Source: Imbricaverruca yamaguchii | Lineage: Eukaryota; Arthropoda; Thecostraca; Neoverrucidae | Assembly: GCA_034440575.1 (NCBI GenBank) | Contig: JAOTOL010001547.1 | Coordinates: 146,001 to 210,000 of the forward strand | Direction: 5' to 3' | Length of the DNA: 64,000 nucleotides | Part shown: piece after piece, positions 51,867-63,420 of the stretch | How positions within the stretch are numbered: the stretch's first letter is position 1 | Layout: each line of letters starts with the position of its first letter | Translations under genes and position numbers: made by a program | The notes under the pieces: generated by a model | Seen by the model: only the letters and a program-made list of their open reading frames with translations | What the model was told of the DNA's origin: nothing | Database searches by the model: none

Positions 51867-53107
51867 GCATACGTATATGTAATGTATGTATATATATATA
51901 TAACATATACATATGCAATCTATATTTGCTCAAAGCTCATGGTTCCCGTCATTTATGTCATATCAAATATCACGCAACCATAGAGTAGCACGAGTAATAC
52001 TGTCATCCACTATTGATAAAAAACAACATGTGGGCTCCAGAAACAACGATCAACATTGGCATGCGTTTGTTTTTTCATAGATATAAACTCTTATTATTAT
52101 GTATGCTTCACTACGAGTAAATGTCGTATATTTGTAAGAAATAGAGAGGCTTTCTATTGAAGCTTCGTAGAAGAAACAATGATTCTTGTGGTGATCACGG
52201 GAGCTCTATCATTCATGTTTTCTAAATGAACAAGTACTAGCCTAGTTATGTTTTATTACGCCTATTCATCCATCTCGCACAATGATTTGCACATGTGCCG
52301 TTCAGGTTACCAATAACCTGCGTCAGCGACTACATTAGCATGCCAGCTTTGGGAGCGGTCGTATTCCAGTCATGGTCGTGCCACCTAACTCGATCTAGTC
52401 AGAAACCATCCCCGCTGCCTTAGCATTACTGGGGATATGGATTCTGACTACCTCTGATGGTGGTCATGCAGTCGCCAATGAGTGCCACCGCCAAAACTAC
52501 TAAGAAGAGGCCCTGGCCTGCACGAACTGAAATTGTCCTTGTTTATTTTTTTCATTCTGAGATCTCAAAACAAATTGATCAGAATCCGAAAAGTGTTCTG
52601 ATTGGGGAAGGAGTTGACTGTTACTGTGGCGATCATCACTCAGTAATTTGGCTTAGAATAAGCCCCGCCACGCTCAAATCGGATGCGAGCGTGGCATCCG
52701 ATGTGGCATCCGCTCACTCTGGCTTTTTTGTTTCACTTTATTAATGTAAAGTAAAAGCTTCACATTATTAACCATTGATTAGGCATAGTTCTCGTTCGGG
52801 TTCGGTTCAGATAGGTTATGGTTATGGTGTGGTAAGGTTATGGTACAATGTGTTCCCTCAAGTATGTGTCGGTAGATTATCATGTTCCTTATAATTAACT
52901 CGTTCCCAAGAGTATGTTCAATAACAGATGAAAAGAATACGTTGATCCGGCAGGTCTTTCCAACAGAATGATCGAACTTCCAATTAGCTAATCCAAAAAT
53001 GGAACGCGTTTTCTCATGCAAGATTTAATTGACAAAACATTGCAGTTATAATTGCCATCACAGAGCAATGTGGCTATAACTGGAACCGCAGAGCGGTAAC
53101 TAGTGTT
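51354..53107. other. Unassigned sequence with an AT microsatellite
   Basis: (AT)n with interruptions at 51819-51903. No gene is recognised; a 95-codon plus frame at 52457-52744 has no family features. Confidence 0.4.
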
Positions 53108-53272
53108 GTTTCTCCCTATTTTTCTATCGCTGTCTAGTTCTCTCGCTTTCCCGCTCCCCAGCCTTCTCTCTATCTCTATCTCTCTTTTTTCTCTCTCTCA
53201 TACTCTCATCAACGTTTTCTCGCTCTATCTCTTTTTCTATCTCCACCCCTCTCTCCCTCTCTCCTCTGTCAG
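53108..53272. repeat. CT-rich low-complexity tract
   Basis: Imperfect pyrimidine tract with TCTCTATCTC units, ending in CCTCTGTCAG, an ideal splice-acceptor context. Confidence 0.85.
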
Positions 53273-53360
53273 CAGTTTGATGATGTCATGTCCACCCGAA
53301 GGCACACCGACCCGTCTCGTGCCACGTAGCGCCGATGCAGCCGAGATGAGCCCGCCCCAG
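53273..53360 (+). other. Candidate internal exon, 88 bp
   Basis: It begins after a 160-bp pyrimidine tract ending in CTGTCAG and ends at CAG|GTAGGC. One frame is open across it, giving MMSCPPEGTPTRLVP and AEMSPPQ; a second frame has a stop. GC-rich compared with its flanks. No family was recognised and the donor is weak after position +3, so this may be chance. Confidence 0.22.
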
Positions 53361-53565
53361 GTAGGCACGTGCACCCGTCTAAAATGGCCGCTGTCAGGTC
53401 CAGCCGTGCAGCCAGGCTGCAGAGGCAGCCGCGGCGCCTGCCGTGAAGAGGCTGAATATAGTGGGCTTGACATGCATAGATACTGGCTAAAATCAGGTCA
53501 TAGGCTTCCCATGCGCCGGGCCAGTGAGCTTCAAATATGCGGAGGCTGGCTACAAGGGACCGGCC

Positions 53566-53692
53566 ATTCGCACACAGACACACGCATGTACATACAAACT
53601 GAGGCACACGCATGCACATACACACACACGCACTCACGCACAAATATACACACATACATGCATACACACACATACACAAACACACACACAGG
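53566..53692. repeat. CA-rich compound microsatellite
   Basis: CACACA with CATA, CGCA and TACA interruptions over about 125 bp. Confidence 0.93.
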
Positions 53693-53717
53693 GGTCAGAG
53701 GTACATAATGATTATGT

Positions 53718-53947
53718 AAAGACATAAAGACATAAAAGATTAGTGCAACTATGAGCCACAAGGGCCCTTCTTGGTTGCACTCTTTACACTGAACCAGTTG
53801 CCCACCAAATCTGTCAATCAGCCCTCCCTGTAATACTGAAAAACAAGCCAATTCTTATAATGATTGTCTGTGCTGTTTTTAAAGATGTTCAATGTGCTGC
53901 TACTGACAGTGTTTTCTGGCAGCTGGTTCCAGTGTTCTACTACCCTG
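53718..53947 (-). mobile_element. CR1-clade LINE, strongly 5'-truncated copy 3
   Basis: It starts (in plus coordinates) with the reversed tail AAGACATAAAGACATAAAAG, then the 3' UTR shared with the other copies (CACAAGGGCCCTTCTTGGTTG). Only about the last 35 codons remain, including the complement of the HWNQLPE region near 53915-53940. Flanks share no obvious duplication. A 29-bp hairpin repeat follows about 100 bp further on. Confidence 0.92.
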
Positions 53948-53984
53948 ATGTGCGCAGGGCTGACGTTTTGTATACTTTTCAGTG

Positions 53985-54145
53985 GACGAGTGCTCCCTTA
54001 ATGTTGGCTTTGCCCCCCCCCCCCTCATAATTTCAACTTTTAACATGGGGTTCTATGGAGTGTGCCCCCAATCCATTTTGTCAGGACCAAATGGATTGGG
54101 GGCACACTCCATAGAACTAATTGGCAGGACTTCCAATTGCCGTTA
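53985..54145. repeat. Dispersed repeat with a perfect 29-bp hairpin
   Basis: Arms at 54050-54078 and 54089-54117 are exact reverse complements (first arm begins GTTCTATGGAGTGTGCCCCC) with a 10-bp loop. The left part matches the repeat at 48465-48570. Perfect arms suggest a recent foldback event or a MITE-like element. Confidence 0.85.
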
Positions 54146-54952
54146 CGTATTCCCCTTAATAATTTAACAAATCAACAGACGTATATGTGTGGTCACTGTG
54201 TCATATACAAATACCGACTGTAATGGAGTCTTAGGCCCGCTGTACGCTTAGTCTGAGCTTGCTTTAATATATTGTTCGAAGGCATTCTTTGCGGTACAGC
54301 GGCGGAAGAATGGGCTGGGTTTTGCTAATGTCTTATTCAAAGGCACTATCTGCGGTGTAGTGGAGGAAGGGTAGACTCAGCAAAGTTAACCTGCCCGCTG
54401 TTCGATGGGCCGAATGGTCGCCACCTCGGCTTGTGCAATGGTGATAGTCAGGTGAGTCAATTCCTGGAAATAATTAGAACAGGAATGCATGGAGACTAAT
54501 GGGATCCTCCTCCATCTTGTGCTTATCCACCTTGAAAAAGAACTTATGGGCGCTATATGACCAATGTAGTCGATGCGCCCTAAAGCCCCTAATAACTAAC
54601 TAACTCGAAAAAGAACTTACTAATTTAAACCCATTGAGCCAGCTTTTTCAGAACACGTGTCGCTGGGCTTCCGATGCCTTCTCCACACGGGGCGAGTGCC
54701 GGGCCGCTTGCTGTGCCTCTCCCACATACCGCGAATGCCGGTCGCCGACGTGATAGGCAGATTCCGAACAAACGTGCTTGTCATCCACACATCTACGAGT
54801 AGCCTATTTCCGATCACACCTGCGCTACATAGTCGACCCCGTGCTATCCAGCGACAGGCATTCGAAGCTTCAGCGCGAGCTCGGCAGATGCGTGCTCCGG
54901 AAATCATACCGTTACCGTGTGCATGACTGTCTGCTGACTAATCGCCGTCCAG
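54146..54952. other. Unassigned sequence
   Basis: No gene recognised. GGCACTATCTGCGGTGTAGTGGAGGAAGG-like and GGCATTCTTTGCGGTACAGCGG words form a loose direct repeat at 54280-54370. GC rises from 54640. Confidence 0.4.
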
Positions 54953-55067
54953 GTGCTGCAGCTGGCCGTTCGGACGTTCGGTGGCCGCAGGCTGAGCCGA
55001 CTCCATGCGCCCGTGGTGGCCACTCCGCCGGCCGCTCTGCCGTCTCCACCGACCGGAACCGGGCCGC
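54953..55067 (+). other. Coding-like segment between an acceptor and a 22-bp array
   Basis: CTGACTAAT (branch-point-like) followed by CGCCGTCCAG gives a plausible acceptor at 54952. The frame then reads LQLAVRTFGGRRLSRLHAPV and VATPPAALPSPPTGTGPQ before running into the array. No family recognised and no donor found. Confidence 0.2.
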
Positions 55068-55822
55068 AACGCCAATTCTCACCAGACGCACCGCCAACTC
55101 TCACCAGACGCACCGCCAGCTCTCACCAGACGCAACGCTAACTCTCACCAAACGCAACGCCAACTCTCACCAGACGCAACGCTAACTCTCACCAGACGCA
55201 ACGCCAACTCTCACCAGACGCAACGCTAACTCTCACCAGACGCAACGCCAACTCTCACCAGACGCAACGCCAACTCTCACCAGACGCAACGCCAACTCTC
55301 ACCAGACGCAACGCCAACTCTCACCAGACGCAACGCTAACTCTCACCAGACGCAACGGTGGCTCTTATCGGACGCAACGCCAACTCTCACCAGACGCAAC
55401 GCCAACTCTCACCAGACGCAACGCTAACTCTCACCAGACGCAACGCCAACTCTCACCAGACGCAACGCTAACTCTCACCAGACGCAACGGTGGCTCTTAT
55501 CGGACGCAACGCTGGCTCTTATCGGACGCAACGCTAAATCACTAGATGGAACGCTAACTCTCACCAGATGGAACGCTAACTCTCACTAGACGGAACGCTA
55601 ACTCTCACCAGACGCAACGGTGGCTCTTATCGGACGCAACGCTGGCTCTTATCGGACGCAACGCTAAATCACTAGATGGAACGCTAACTCTCACCAGATG
55701 GAACGCTAACTCTCACTAGACGGAACGCTAACTCCCACCAGACGGAACGCCAACTCTCACCAGACGAAACGCTAACTCTCACCAGACGCAACGGTAACTC
55801 TCATCGGACACAACGCTAACCA
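55068..55822. repeat. Minisatellite, 22-bp unit, about 34 copies, left part
   Basis: AACTCTCACCAGACGCAACG plus CC or CT; variants GGTGGCTCTTATCGGACGCA and CTCACTAGACGGAACG. A block of about 130 bp (GGTGGC... to ...GACGGAACG) appears twice, near 55480 and 55610, a higher-order duplication. The same unit resumes at 56868. Confidence 0.96.
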
Positions 55823-56867
55823 GAGTGGGAAACTTACTTTCTGGGTTGGAAGTCGGAGTGCAAACAGACTTCTTCCCGAGTACATTTTCGTGAACATATT
55901 ATTCTTTGATGCATAAAATCTGCTCGCAGTTACCGACGGGAAAAAAACATATATAGTCAGTACCCACGTAATATGCATAGGCAGCATACATTGTCATTTT
56001 TGGTCAAATCAAATGTCAAAACGTAGGAACAAAAGAACTGAGCAATGGATGGCACCGCAAGACAGAGACTCGTGATACTCAGCACAGCTTCGTCTCTCAT
56101 AACTCACAGGAGCAATGCGCTTTCCTTCCACTGTTCGTCTCAGTACGAGGCTTGCCATGTGAAGAAAAAACTTCACCCTTCATCTTCAGCTCAGAGCGCA
56201 TACCTACCTAGGCGACCACTTTCCCACCTAATACAAACCGAACTCCGCTACCGCATGCGCCACGGTCGGATGTGATAGCGCGCGCAAAGCAAGGGATCAG
56301 CCAAGGTCTTGTGCTTACGGCATCATGCTGTTAACCATGTGTTCAAAGTTGCTAATGGTTATGACGTCATATAAAATTACTTGCATTGATTGGTTGACGG
56401 ACAGATTTCAGAACAGAAAACGCTAACGAAACAAATTCTGATCGGCGGCCTCCGGGACTCCGGAGGACGTCTCTTAACACTGTCAAATTCTCCCACTGGA
56501 TAGGTGACAAGAACGAAGGTTTTCAGAGACGCGGCTTCGGAGCGGAAGTACATTGTGCTCAGTGCGCATGCGCGCCGTTTTGCACGCGCTGTTGGCGCGT
56601 TGTCTGCAATTCCGGTGGCTGAGATTGAGATAAGTGCGGGAAGCTGTGGTCCTGCTGCTGACTGCTACGAAAAGTTGTTAGTTTGAGTGGTAACCGTACG
56701 TGGAATAACCAGCGTTTTTTTGTGAGTTTCGTTCTGTGTTTGTTTCTATTGCCATCCTTGCTGCCACATTTGTGCCGGAGTACATATGAAGCCCGTCCTA
56801 TCCAATATGAACCCGGAGAGCAACAATGTTTTCCAAGATAAAATAGCAGAAGTGCCTTAATTCCCAC
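55823..56867. other. Unique 1-kb segment separating two blocks of one array
   Basis: Non-repetitive sequence lies between two stretches of the same 22-bp minisatellite. No coding domain was recognised. A promoter-like group of motifs is inside it (separate entry). TGACGTCA lies at 56362-56369. Confidence 0.5.
56541..56573 (+). promoter_or_regulatory. ETS-like and NRF1-like sites, promoter candidate
   Basis: AGCGGAAGTA (ETS core CGGAAGT) at 56541-56550 and GCGCATGCGC (NRF1 palindrome) at 56564-56573 in a locally CpG-rich stretch. This pairing is common in TATA-less promoters. The transcript it might drive is not identified. Confidence 0.35.
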
Positions 56868-57195
56868 CCCGACGCTAACTTTCATCGGACACAACGATAA
56901 CTTTCATCGGACGCAACACCAACCCCCGCTGGACGCAACACCAACCCCCGCTGGACGCAACACTAACTTTCGCTGGACGTAACACTAACCCCCGCTGGAC
57001 GCAACACTAACCCCCGCTGGACGCAAACACTAACCCCCGCTGGACGCAACACTAACTCTCTGACGCAACACTATCTCTCATTAGACGCAACGCTAGCTCT
57101 CACCAAACTCAACCCTAACTCTCACCGGACTCAACGCTAAATCTCACCGGACGCAACGCTAACTCTTTCGGACTCAACGCTAGCCCTCACCGGAA
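56868..57195. repeat. Minisatellite, 22-bp unit, right part
   Basis: AACCCCCGCTGGACGCAACA with CT, and AACTTTCATCGGACGCAACA variants, about 15 copies. Clearly related to the units at 55068-55822 but with a different dominant variant. Confidence 0.95.
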
Positions 57196-57239
57196 GATTC
57201 AACGCCAACTCCCGCCGGAAGTCGGCAAGGAGCGGCTAT

Positions 57240-57500
57240 CGGGGGCTGTATCTGCGCCGCCGGCAGCCCCGGCCCGGCGTGACTCACGAGCGTGAGCGGT
57301 GGCGCTGCCCTGTCTGGACGCCGCCGAGCGCCTCGGCCGCAACTGCGCAGTTACGCCGCCGCCGGCGCGGTGACGTCAGGGCCGCCGCTGACGTCACCGG
57401 TGCCGACGTCGCCGGCTTCCTGCAGCGGCGGAGTGTGCCGCCCGTCGTCCAGCCGTGCGCCCGCCGCGCTGGCGGCGCGCTTACGGCGGGCTGCACCCAG
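57240..57500. promoter_or_regulatory. CpG island with two CRE palindromes
   Basis: Very GC- and CpG-rich; TGACGTCA at 57371-57378 and 57389-57396. Open frames on both strands here are explained by composition. Could be a promoter; no gene start is identified. Confidence 0.4.
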
Positions 57501-58685
57501 CCCGAACGACCTACTTTGGCACCTGTAAAAGGAGAGAGAAATTGTTTGAGTTCCTGCGTCTGCCTAGTTACTACTACGACAACAGGCGTCCGAGATGGGA
57601 GTACGGCTAGCACGGAGGCCTGGCTGAAATGCCACAGGCTTATCATTTTCGTGCGAAATTTCCGAGGACACCAAAGCCAAGACCGAACGTCATTACTGGA
57701 TGAATGGTTGCACTGGATGAATGGGCTAGATAGTTGGACTTATAAATGAAGGAGAATGTTTATGCAATGCTTCAGATTACCTTCACGCAGCATCAGGGGT
57801 GTAGGATCCTATTTAGTTTGGAGGGCTCCAGCTCCCCTCCAACTTTGAAAGTCAAACCCATTAAAAATTCAAGCAATGCTGCATGGGTGTCGAGTGCGAC
57901 ATACTGCTCGTGCTCAACCTAGGTAGGTGCAAAATTGCCCAAAATTTGTAATGAGTGATGACAATGTTCTCACGGTTCTAAATATTCCTTAACATTGGTG
58001 GTGACTGCCCTCTTTGGTAACTTCAAGAATACACGCAATCCTATTTTAGGTTTTCTCAAATAGATGATACCGTGTAACTGTTTTTATTTCTGAGCAATAA
58101 CCCTCGTTTTCTGATTCACTATGCTTAAAGTCATTGGAAAATAAAGCGGCCAGTGATTTTAATCTTCGGGTTTGTCGATTTTGTTGAAACAAGAACATTT
58201 TTATACTCAACCCTACATGGACATCTACGATAGATCTGTAGATGCTTCAAAATGTGTTACGTATTCACCGAAACAGGTATATTTTAATTTAAATGGAGAT
58301 ATCGTCAAATTTGTAGCGGTTCAATGAGTTTATATAACGAATTAGCAACTCATATTGCGGAAAACCGACCTTTAATTAAATAAATGCGTCAGGAGAAGTA
58401 AAGGCGTATGGTTACGCAGTACGTTTTTTTTTTAATCACTTTATTTGATCAAAGGTAAGTTCAATAATTGTGTATTGCTCAATATATGTTGTTAGAGTGG
58501 CTGAAGTAATATAGAACAATTATGCTAAACTGAGCACTAAGATATTCGATTGAAACGAAACAATATTAATGGCTCTGACATCCATGCCTTCTTTGCTGCA
58601 TGGCATAATGCCCAATTTGTATTATATTTAGGTAGCGTATATATGGACGCCGACGTAGATTCAAACATCATCCCCGGTGTTTAAA
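57501..58685. other. Unassigned sequence
   Basis: AT-rich, no supported gene on either strand. Confidence 0.4.
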
Positions 58686-60849
58686 TCACGGGAGATCTGC
58701 GCCGATCAACAAAACGAAGAAAGGGGAAGAATGCGCCTCAAAGTGAGCGCTCTGACAACCCATCATCTATGGCACCTGTTCCCCATAAAGCGACGGATCT
58801 GCCTGTGCCACGGCCTCCCTAGAGGGGTCAATCTTGCCCAGCAGAAGAAGCAAGCTATGATGATTCTGAGGAGGAGCAAGGTGAGTCATCTGCCGCGCGC
58901 CGTCGAAGCCGGGTGGCCGGTGAAAGGTCCCACTACCCCAACCAGGAGAACAACGACCTCATCAGGAAAATGGCATCCAACGCCGAGTTGCTCGTTTCCA
59001 GACTGAAGCAGTGGGACTTACTGGACGACAGCGGTCGAATTACTTCCCGGAGGAAGAGGCATCGCGGCATTTCAGTGTTCTTCTCTCTTAAAGATGTGTT
59101 GTGCTGCTGCCATGACATCAGAGGCCTTTTCGACGCTGTGGACATCCCTTGCAACACCTCTGATTGGCGGCTCTTCATCGACAGCTCATCTAAAAGCCTC
59201 AAGGCTGAGCAATGCAAATCAGTGGCCCTCGATTCCTCTGGCTCATTCAGTGCACATGAAAGAAGAGTACCGGAACATCAAAACCCTGCTGAGTGCACTG
59301 AAGTATGACCAATTCAGCTGGGAGGCCATTGGCAATTTAAAGATGGTGACCTTGCTTGGGCTTCGGGGAGGGTTCACCAAGTTCCCTTGCTATCTGTGCC
59401 TATGGGGTAGCCGAAATACAGCCCTTCACTACGATAAAAGGAATTGTCCCCTCAGGACCTTGCTGTGAGGCTGGGGCTCATAACGTGAAGCAAGAGCCGC
59501 TGGTAGAGCCAACGAAAGTGCTGATACCACCCCTGCACATCAAATTAGGCATCATTAAGACATAAAGACATAAAAGATTAGTGCAACTCTGAGCCACAAG
59601 GGCCCTTCTTGGTTGCACTCTGTACACTGAACCAGTTGCCCACCAAATCTGCCAATCAGCCCTCCCTGTAATACTGAAAAGCAAGCCCTCTATTCTTATA
59701 ATGATTGTCTATGCTGTTTTTAAAGATGTTCAATGTGCTGCTACTGACGATGTTTTCTGGCAGCTGGTTCCAGTGTTCCACTACCCTGTTGGTGAAGAAA
59801 GTTTGCCTTAACCTTGTTCTGCTGTGGTTAATTTTAATTTTGAATTTATGACCTCTAATTGCATCATTTCTGTTAAATTCAAACATTTCCCCAAGGTATC
59901 CCCTCTCCAGACCATTGACAAATTTAAAGACCTCGATGAGATCTCCTCTCAGCCTTCTATATCTAAGTGAAAACATATTCAATTTCTTCAATCTTTCCTC
60001 ATATGCCAGGTTGCTTATGCCATTAACCATTTTGTAGCCCTCTTTTGTACTCTCTCTAAAAGCCAACAATCTTTTTCATAGCTAGGAGACCAAGCTTGGA
60101 TGCAGTATTCCAAATGTGGCCTGACGTATGCACAGTAAAGCTTCCTGATCACTTCCTCACTTCTGTATGATACATTCCTATTTATTGCCCCGAGCATTCT
60201 CAGTGCCTTCTTCCTGGCTTCCTTGGTCTGTTCTGATGCCCCCAATTTTGTGTTTAGAATAACACCTAAATCCTTCTCCTGTTGAGTCACTGATAGCACT
60301 TGGCCACCCATCAAGTATGGAGCCTTCATATTAAGCGATGTGTTAAACAGCTGAATCCAGATGGCGAGGTCTTGAAGCACATCAAAGAGCTGTTCCCGAA
60401 GGTGTCGGAGGCGAAAATCAAAGCCGGAGTATTTGCGGGTTCTCAGGTGAAGCGACTTATTGCCTCCGACAACTTTCCTGAGAAGATATCTGAGGCTGAG
60501 CGGACAGCTTAGACAAGCTTCGTTTCTCCAGTCAAAGGTTCACTCGGAAACCACAAGGCTCGCTCGGAACTACAGGGAAATCGTTCACGAACTCGTGGAC
60601 ACGTACCGGAGCATGGTCTGCCGGATATCGCTGAGGCTGCACGTACTCCACGCCCGCCTTGATGAGTTAAAAGAAAACACGGGAAGCTACTCGGAACAAG
60701 GTAAACTATTTCGCCAGGATGTCGGCACTTTCAGGGAACGCTGCAAGGGACAGTGCAATGAAAGTTTGATGGGAGACTATAACTGGAATCTTTTGCGTGA
60801 GAATGACCTGAAATACAATCGCCAATCTCATAGAGAAATTTTCTTTTGA
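58686..60849 (+). pseudogene. Degenerate arthropod hypothetical-protein gene, split by a CR1 LINE
   Basis: From memory it matches a multicopy family of unnamed arthropod proteins, probably mobile-element related; I cannot name a function. Landmarks in order are a basic/serine-rich start, DLPVPRPP, acidic DDSEEEQGESS, HYPNQENNDLI, SNAELLVSRLKQWDLLDD, RKRHRGISVFFSLKD and WRLFIDSSSKSLKA. They continue with LAHSVHMKEEYRNIKTLLSA, GGFTKFPCYLCLWGSRNTAL, PPLHIKLGIIK, then (after the LINE) KELFPKVSEAKIKAGVF, LGNHKA, ISLRLHVLHARLDELKEN and NESLMGDYNWNLLREND, ending at a TGA at 60847-60849. Breaks: TAG in the N-terminal part near 58828; frameshift near 59205; TGA/frame change near 59467; TAG at 60510-60512 where the family has Trp; frameshift near 60570; the LINE. 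CYLCLW may bind metal. No introns, which fits a retro- or transposon origin. Confidence 0.8.
59560..60329 (-). mobile_element. CR1-clade LINE, 5'-truncated copy 4 with target duplication
   Basis: It is flanked by ATTAAG at 59554-59559 and 60330-60335. On the minus strand it begins MKAPYLMGGQVLSV and runs to the family C-terminus WNQLPENIVSSSTL, then the 3' UTR and the microsatellite tail. The frame is intact except for one missing A in the AAAA run before TGGTTAATGG (near 60028). It is nearly identical to copy 2, so recent. Removing the element and one ATTAAG joins IKLGIIK to RCVKQLN in the interrupted gene without a frame change, which fixes the insertion site to the base. Confidence 0.95.
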
Positions 60850-62273
60850 CTAAACCATAATACTATGATTGTTGTAGCAGTTAGGTATCAATTCTGCTAA
60901 AGAATAGTCTTTATCAATGTTCTGCATCACTGCATTGTAACACTGTTTCTGCATTAGTATATTATAATACATAATTATACCCTGTTCTTTTCCTTCTTTA
61001 TATTTCCTTCTTGAGAACGTCATGATTCATCATTAATTTAACATAATAATCGTATTAACATCAATTACAATTATTTTTAACAAGATTCTTTTTATCTAAA
61101 AGTGGAGACCAAAAGTGTGAAAAGCCATAAATTTATCATCAAAAAGGGCAAAAAATAAATCAATCGATCTCATGAGCTCAGAACTGAAGTCTAAACTTGG
61201 TGGCTGCTGATTTTTATTTATGTATGCCCTAAAATCTTGAGTGACAAGAAATATCGATGCTTGATGTACGATTTATGCCAGCATGGAATACGAACTGTGA
61301 TAAGGGACGGAGGTTTTGCCTTTCCACGCAAGCTACTTCAAAATGTTTTGATTCTGGCTTCGTATACCCTATGGCCCACATCAACAAAATGAGCATAATA
61401 TAGGAACTAAAGTATGTCGAGTTCATCCTTGACTTATTTACATCTCGAGTTGACTTTTGAATGCACTTGACTGTATTATTTTCACCTCACTGCATCGCTT
61501 CATCGCTTATTATTTACCACCAATCCCATCAATACCTCATTATACCTACTTATTATACTTACTTAATATATGCTTACCCCATATCGTATTATTTCACTTG
61601 GCATCACTTCATACCACTCAATTTCATCACTTCAAATCACTTGACCTCAGCTCTTCAGGTCACATGCACGAGCCTGACAGTCACACAGTGCCCTTGTACC
61701 GTTTGTTAACCCACATCGTCTGGGGGGGGATTTTTATACCACTACCCTCCTCTACAAGTTTTCCACGATAGAGGAAAATCGGCGATGCACAGCGTCACTA
61801 ACTTCTCACTATCAGTCGTTGCACCGTATGTCCACCTGAAGATACCCTCTGCAGCACCTACCAACTTGTGAACATCTTAAAAGCAGTGTGTGAAAAATGC
61901 AATGAAACAGGGACAGGTTTCGGCTTACCGAGCGCGCCATAAATGTATATTTAGGGGTGAAAATCTCAAAATGTATTGTTTCACTTTGTTTATTTTTGGC
62001 CACCATGGGTCTTGGCGTCTTGGCTTGCTTCTGTCGATGTTGAAAACTTACTTACAAATATCCCTGTTCAACGCGCTGTCGATATCACGCTGCACTATGT
62101 GTGATACCATCAGTCTCTACCGATACCGGAATCACCACAGACGGTCATGGCGGCCATTCTACAGACTTGCATCAATGTGGTCCCATCCAGGTACCCCGAG
62201 GGAAACTCGTATTTACAGGTTGATGAGTCCTCTTGGACATTTTATTCGCGCAGACATGCATGTGCCATGCTGA
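60850..62273. other. AT-rich sequence, no gene recognised
   Basis: Strong AT bias at 60880-61160 and 61480-61640. 61570-61650 has repeated ATCACTTCA-like words. No gene, RNA or element supported. Confidence 0.45.
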
Positions 62274-62526
62274 GGAGAAAATGCGGCGTGACATGTACTA
62301 TCGATACGTCGACATTTTTCCACATAGGCTCACGACAACTCGAAATCCCTCCATCAGAGACTAATCGACATCTTAGGACTGAACATGACGGTTGAGCGCA
62401 GTATCAAAAAGCTCGCGTTCCATGACCTCTCGATCGACGCTTCTGGCGAGAGATGTCTGCATGGAGTCTACACACTATGGTAGATGAGTGAATGGAGACA
62501 GCGACTGCTCTGAATCATATAAAGAG
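62274..62526. repeat. Duplicated module A, first copy
   Basis: Starts AGGAGAAAATGCGGCGTGAC and ends AATCATATAAAGAG; about 93% like 63607-63859 by eye. The first copy has fewer T in a T run near 62313, which shifts the frame that is open in the second copy. Confidence 0.93.
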
Positions 62527-62695
62527 GACCGCGTCCTTCGGGGATATGTGAGGAGAGAAGTACGGGTTGCTCTATATGGCCATTCTTGGATCGCGAATTG
62601 GGCAGGGTCAGACAACTTCTGATAAATATAATTGATGCGGAATCATCGACTTTGACTTTCTGTTAGAAGAGATGCTGACTGACCATCTAGGCTCC

Positions 62696-62875
62696 TTGTT
62701 TGTTTATTGGTTTGTTCACGACACACTTAATGCACATTCATGGCTAATGGCGCCGCCCACACTGTTTCGCCGGTGGGCCGCGGGATTGCGAAATGTCCTG
62801 ACTGGCGCTAGAGTCGAACCCGGGACCTTTGGTACCCATATCCCGACACCTTAACCACTCGGCCATCCCCGCTCA
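62696..62875 (-). mobile_element. tRNA-derived SINE, copy B
   Basis: Flanked by a perfect 15-bp duplication, GACCATCTAGGCTCC (62681-62695 and 62876-62890). On the minus strand the head has a good A box, GATGGCCGAGTGGTTAAGG, and a good B box, GGGTTCGACTC, resembling a Leu/Ser-type tRNA start. The body shares GGGCGGCGCCATTAGCC with copy A and the end is AACAAACCAATAAACAAACA. It is better preserved than copy A. Confidence 0.93.
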
Positions 62876-62890
62876 GACCATCTAGGCTCC

Positions 62891-63420
62891 GTGCCAGCGT
62901 CCCGACGATGTATTCCACAGACGGCTGAACGCCCTCGCGGAGAGCGGGTGGAGCAATCTGTCCCACAGCTGAACGAGCGCCACTATAGACCCACCAACAC
63001 AGATGAGAGCCTTGATGAGAGATTGATCATTGATTGCAAGATCCCGCGAACTTCATGTCTTGTAATATGGAACAATATCGGCCAGACTCAGTCAGCATTG
63101 AAGCGAGCCAACATAGTACACAGGTATCGATGTTCTGTCGGGGGTCAGGGCCAAAAAAACGCCGTCCTGGCGGTAGTGTTGGCGACCAGATGCAAACTCA
63201 CCAGGCTGCAGTGGTAACTAAACCAGAATTGTGTTTTGATACGTCAGTCAAGGTTTTAGCCACAAAGGGCAGAATTCGTTGATATATCAGATAATTGTGT
63301 TTAGCAGCACTATTCTTTCCATATCAAAAGTATATTAGGACCGTACTGCCAATTTCACCAAGTATCCCGTCCCTCTTAAATACCATGTTTATGCTAGATC
63401 CTCCCGTCGGCATAGGACGG
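62891..63420. other. Unassigned sequence between duplicated modules
   Basis: One plus frame (62891-63217) is open but no family was recognised. Possibly part of the same unknown element as modules A and B. Confidence 0.35.

Noticed and set aside
57279..57749. 156-codon frame in the CpG island
   Set aside because: Open on both strands because of base composition; no domain, no splice context, no family recognised.
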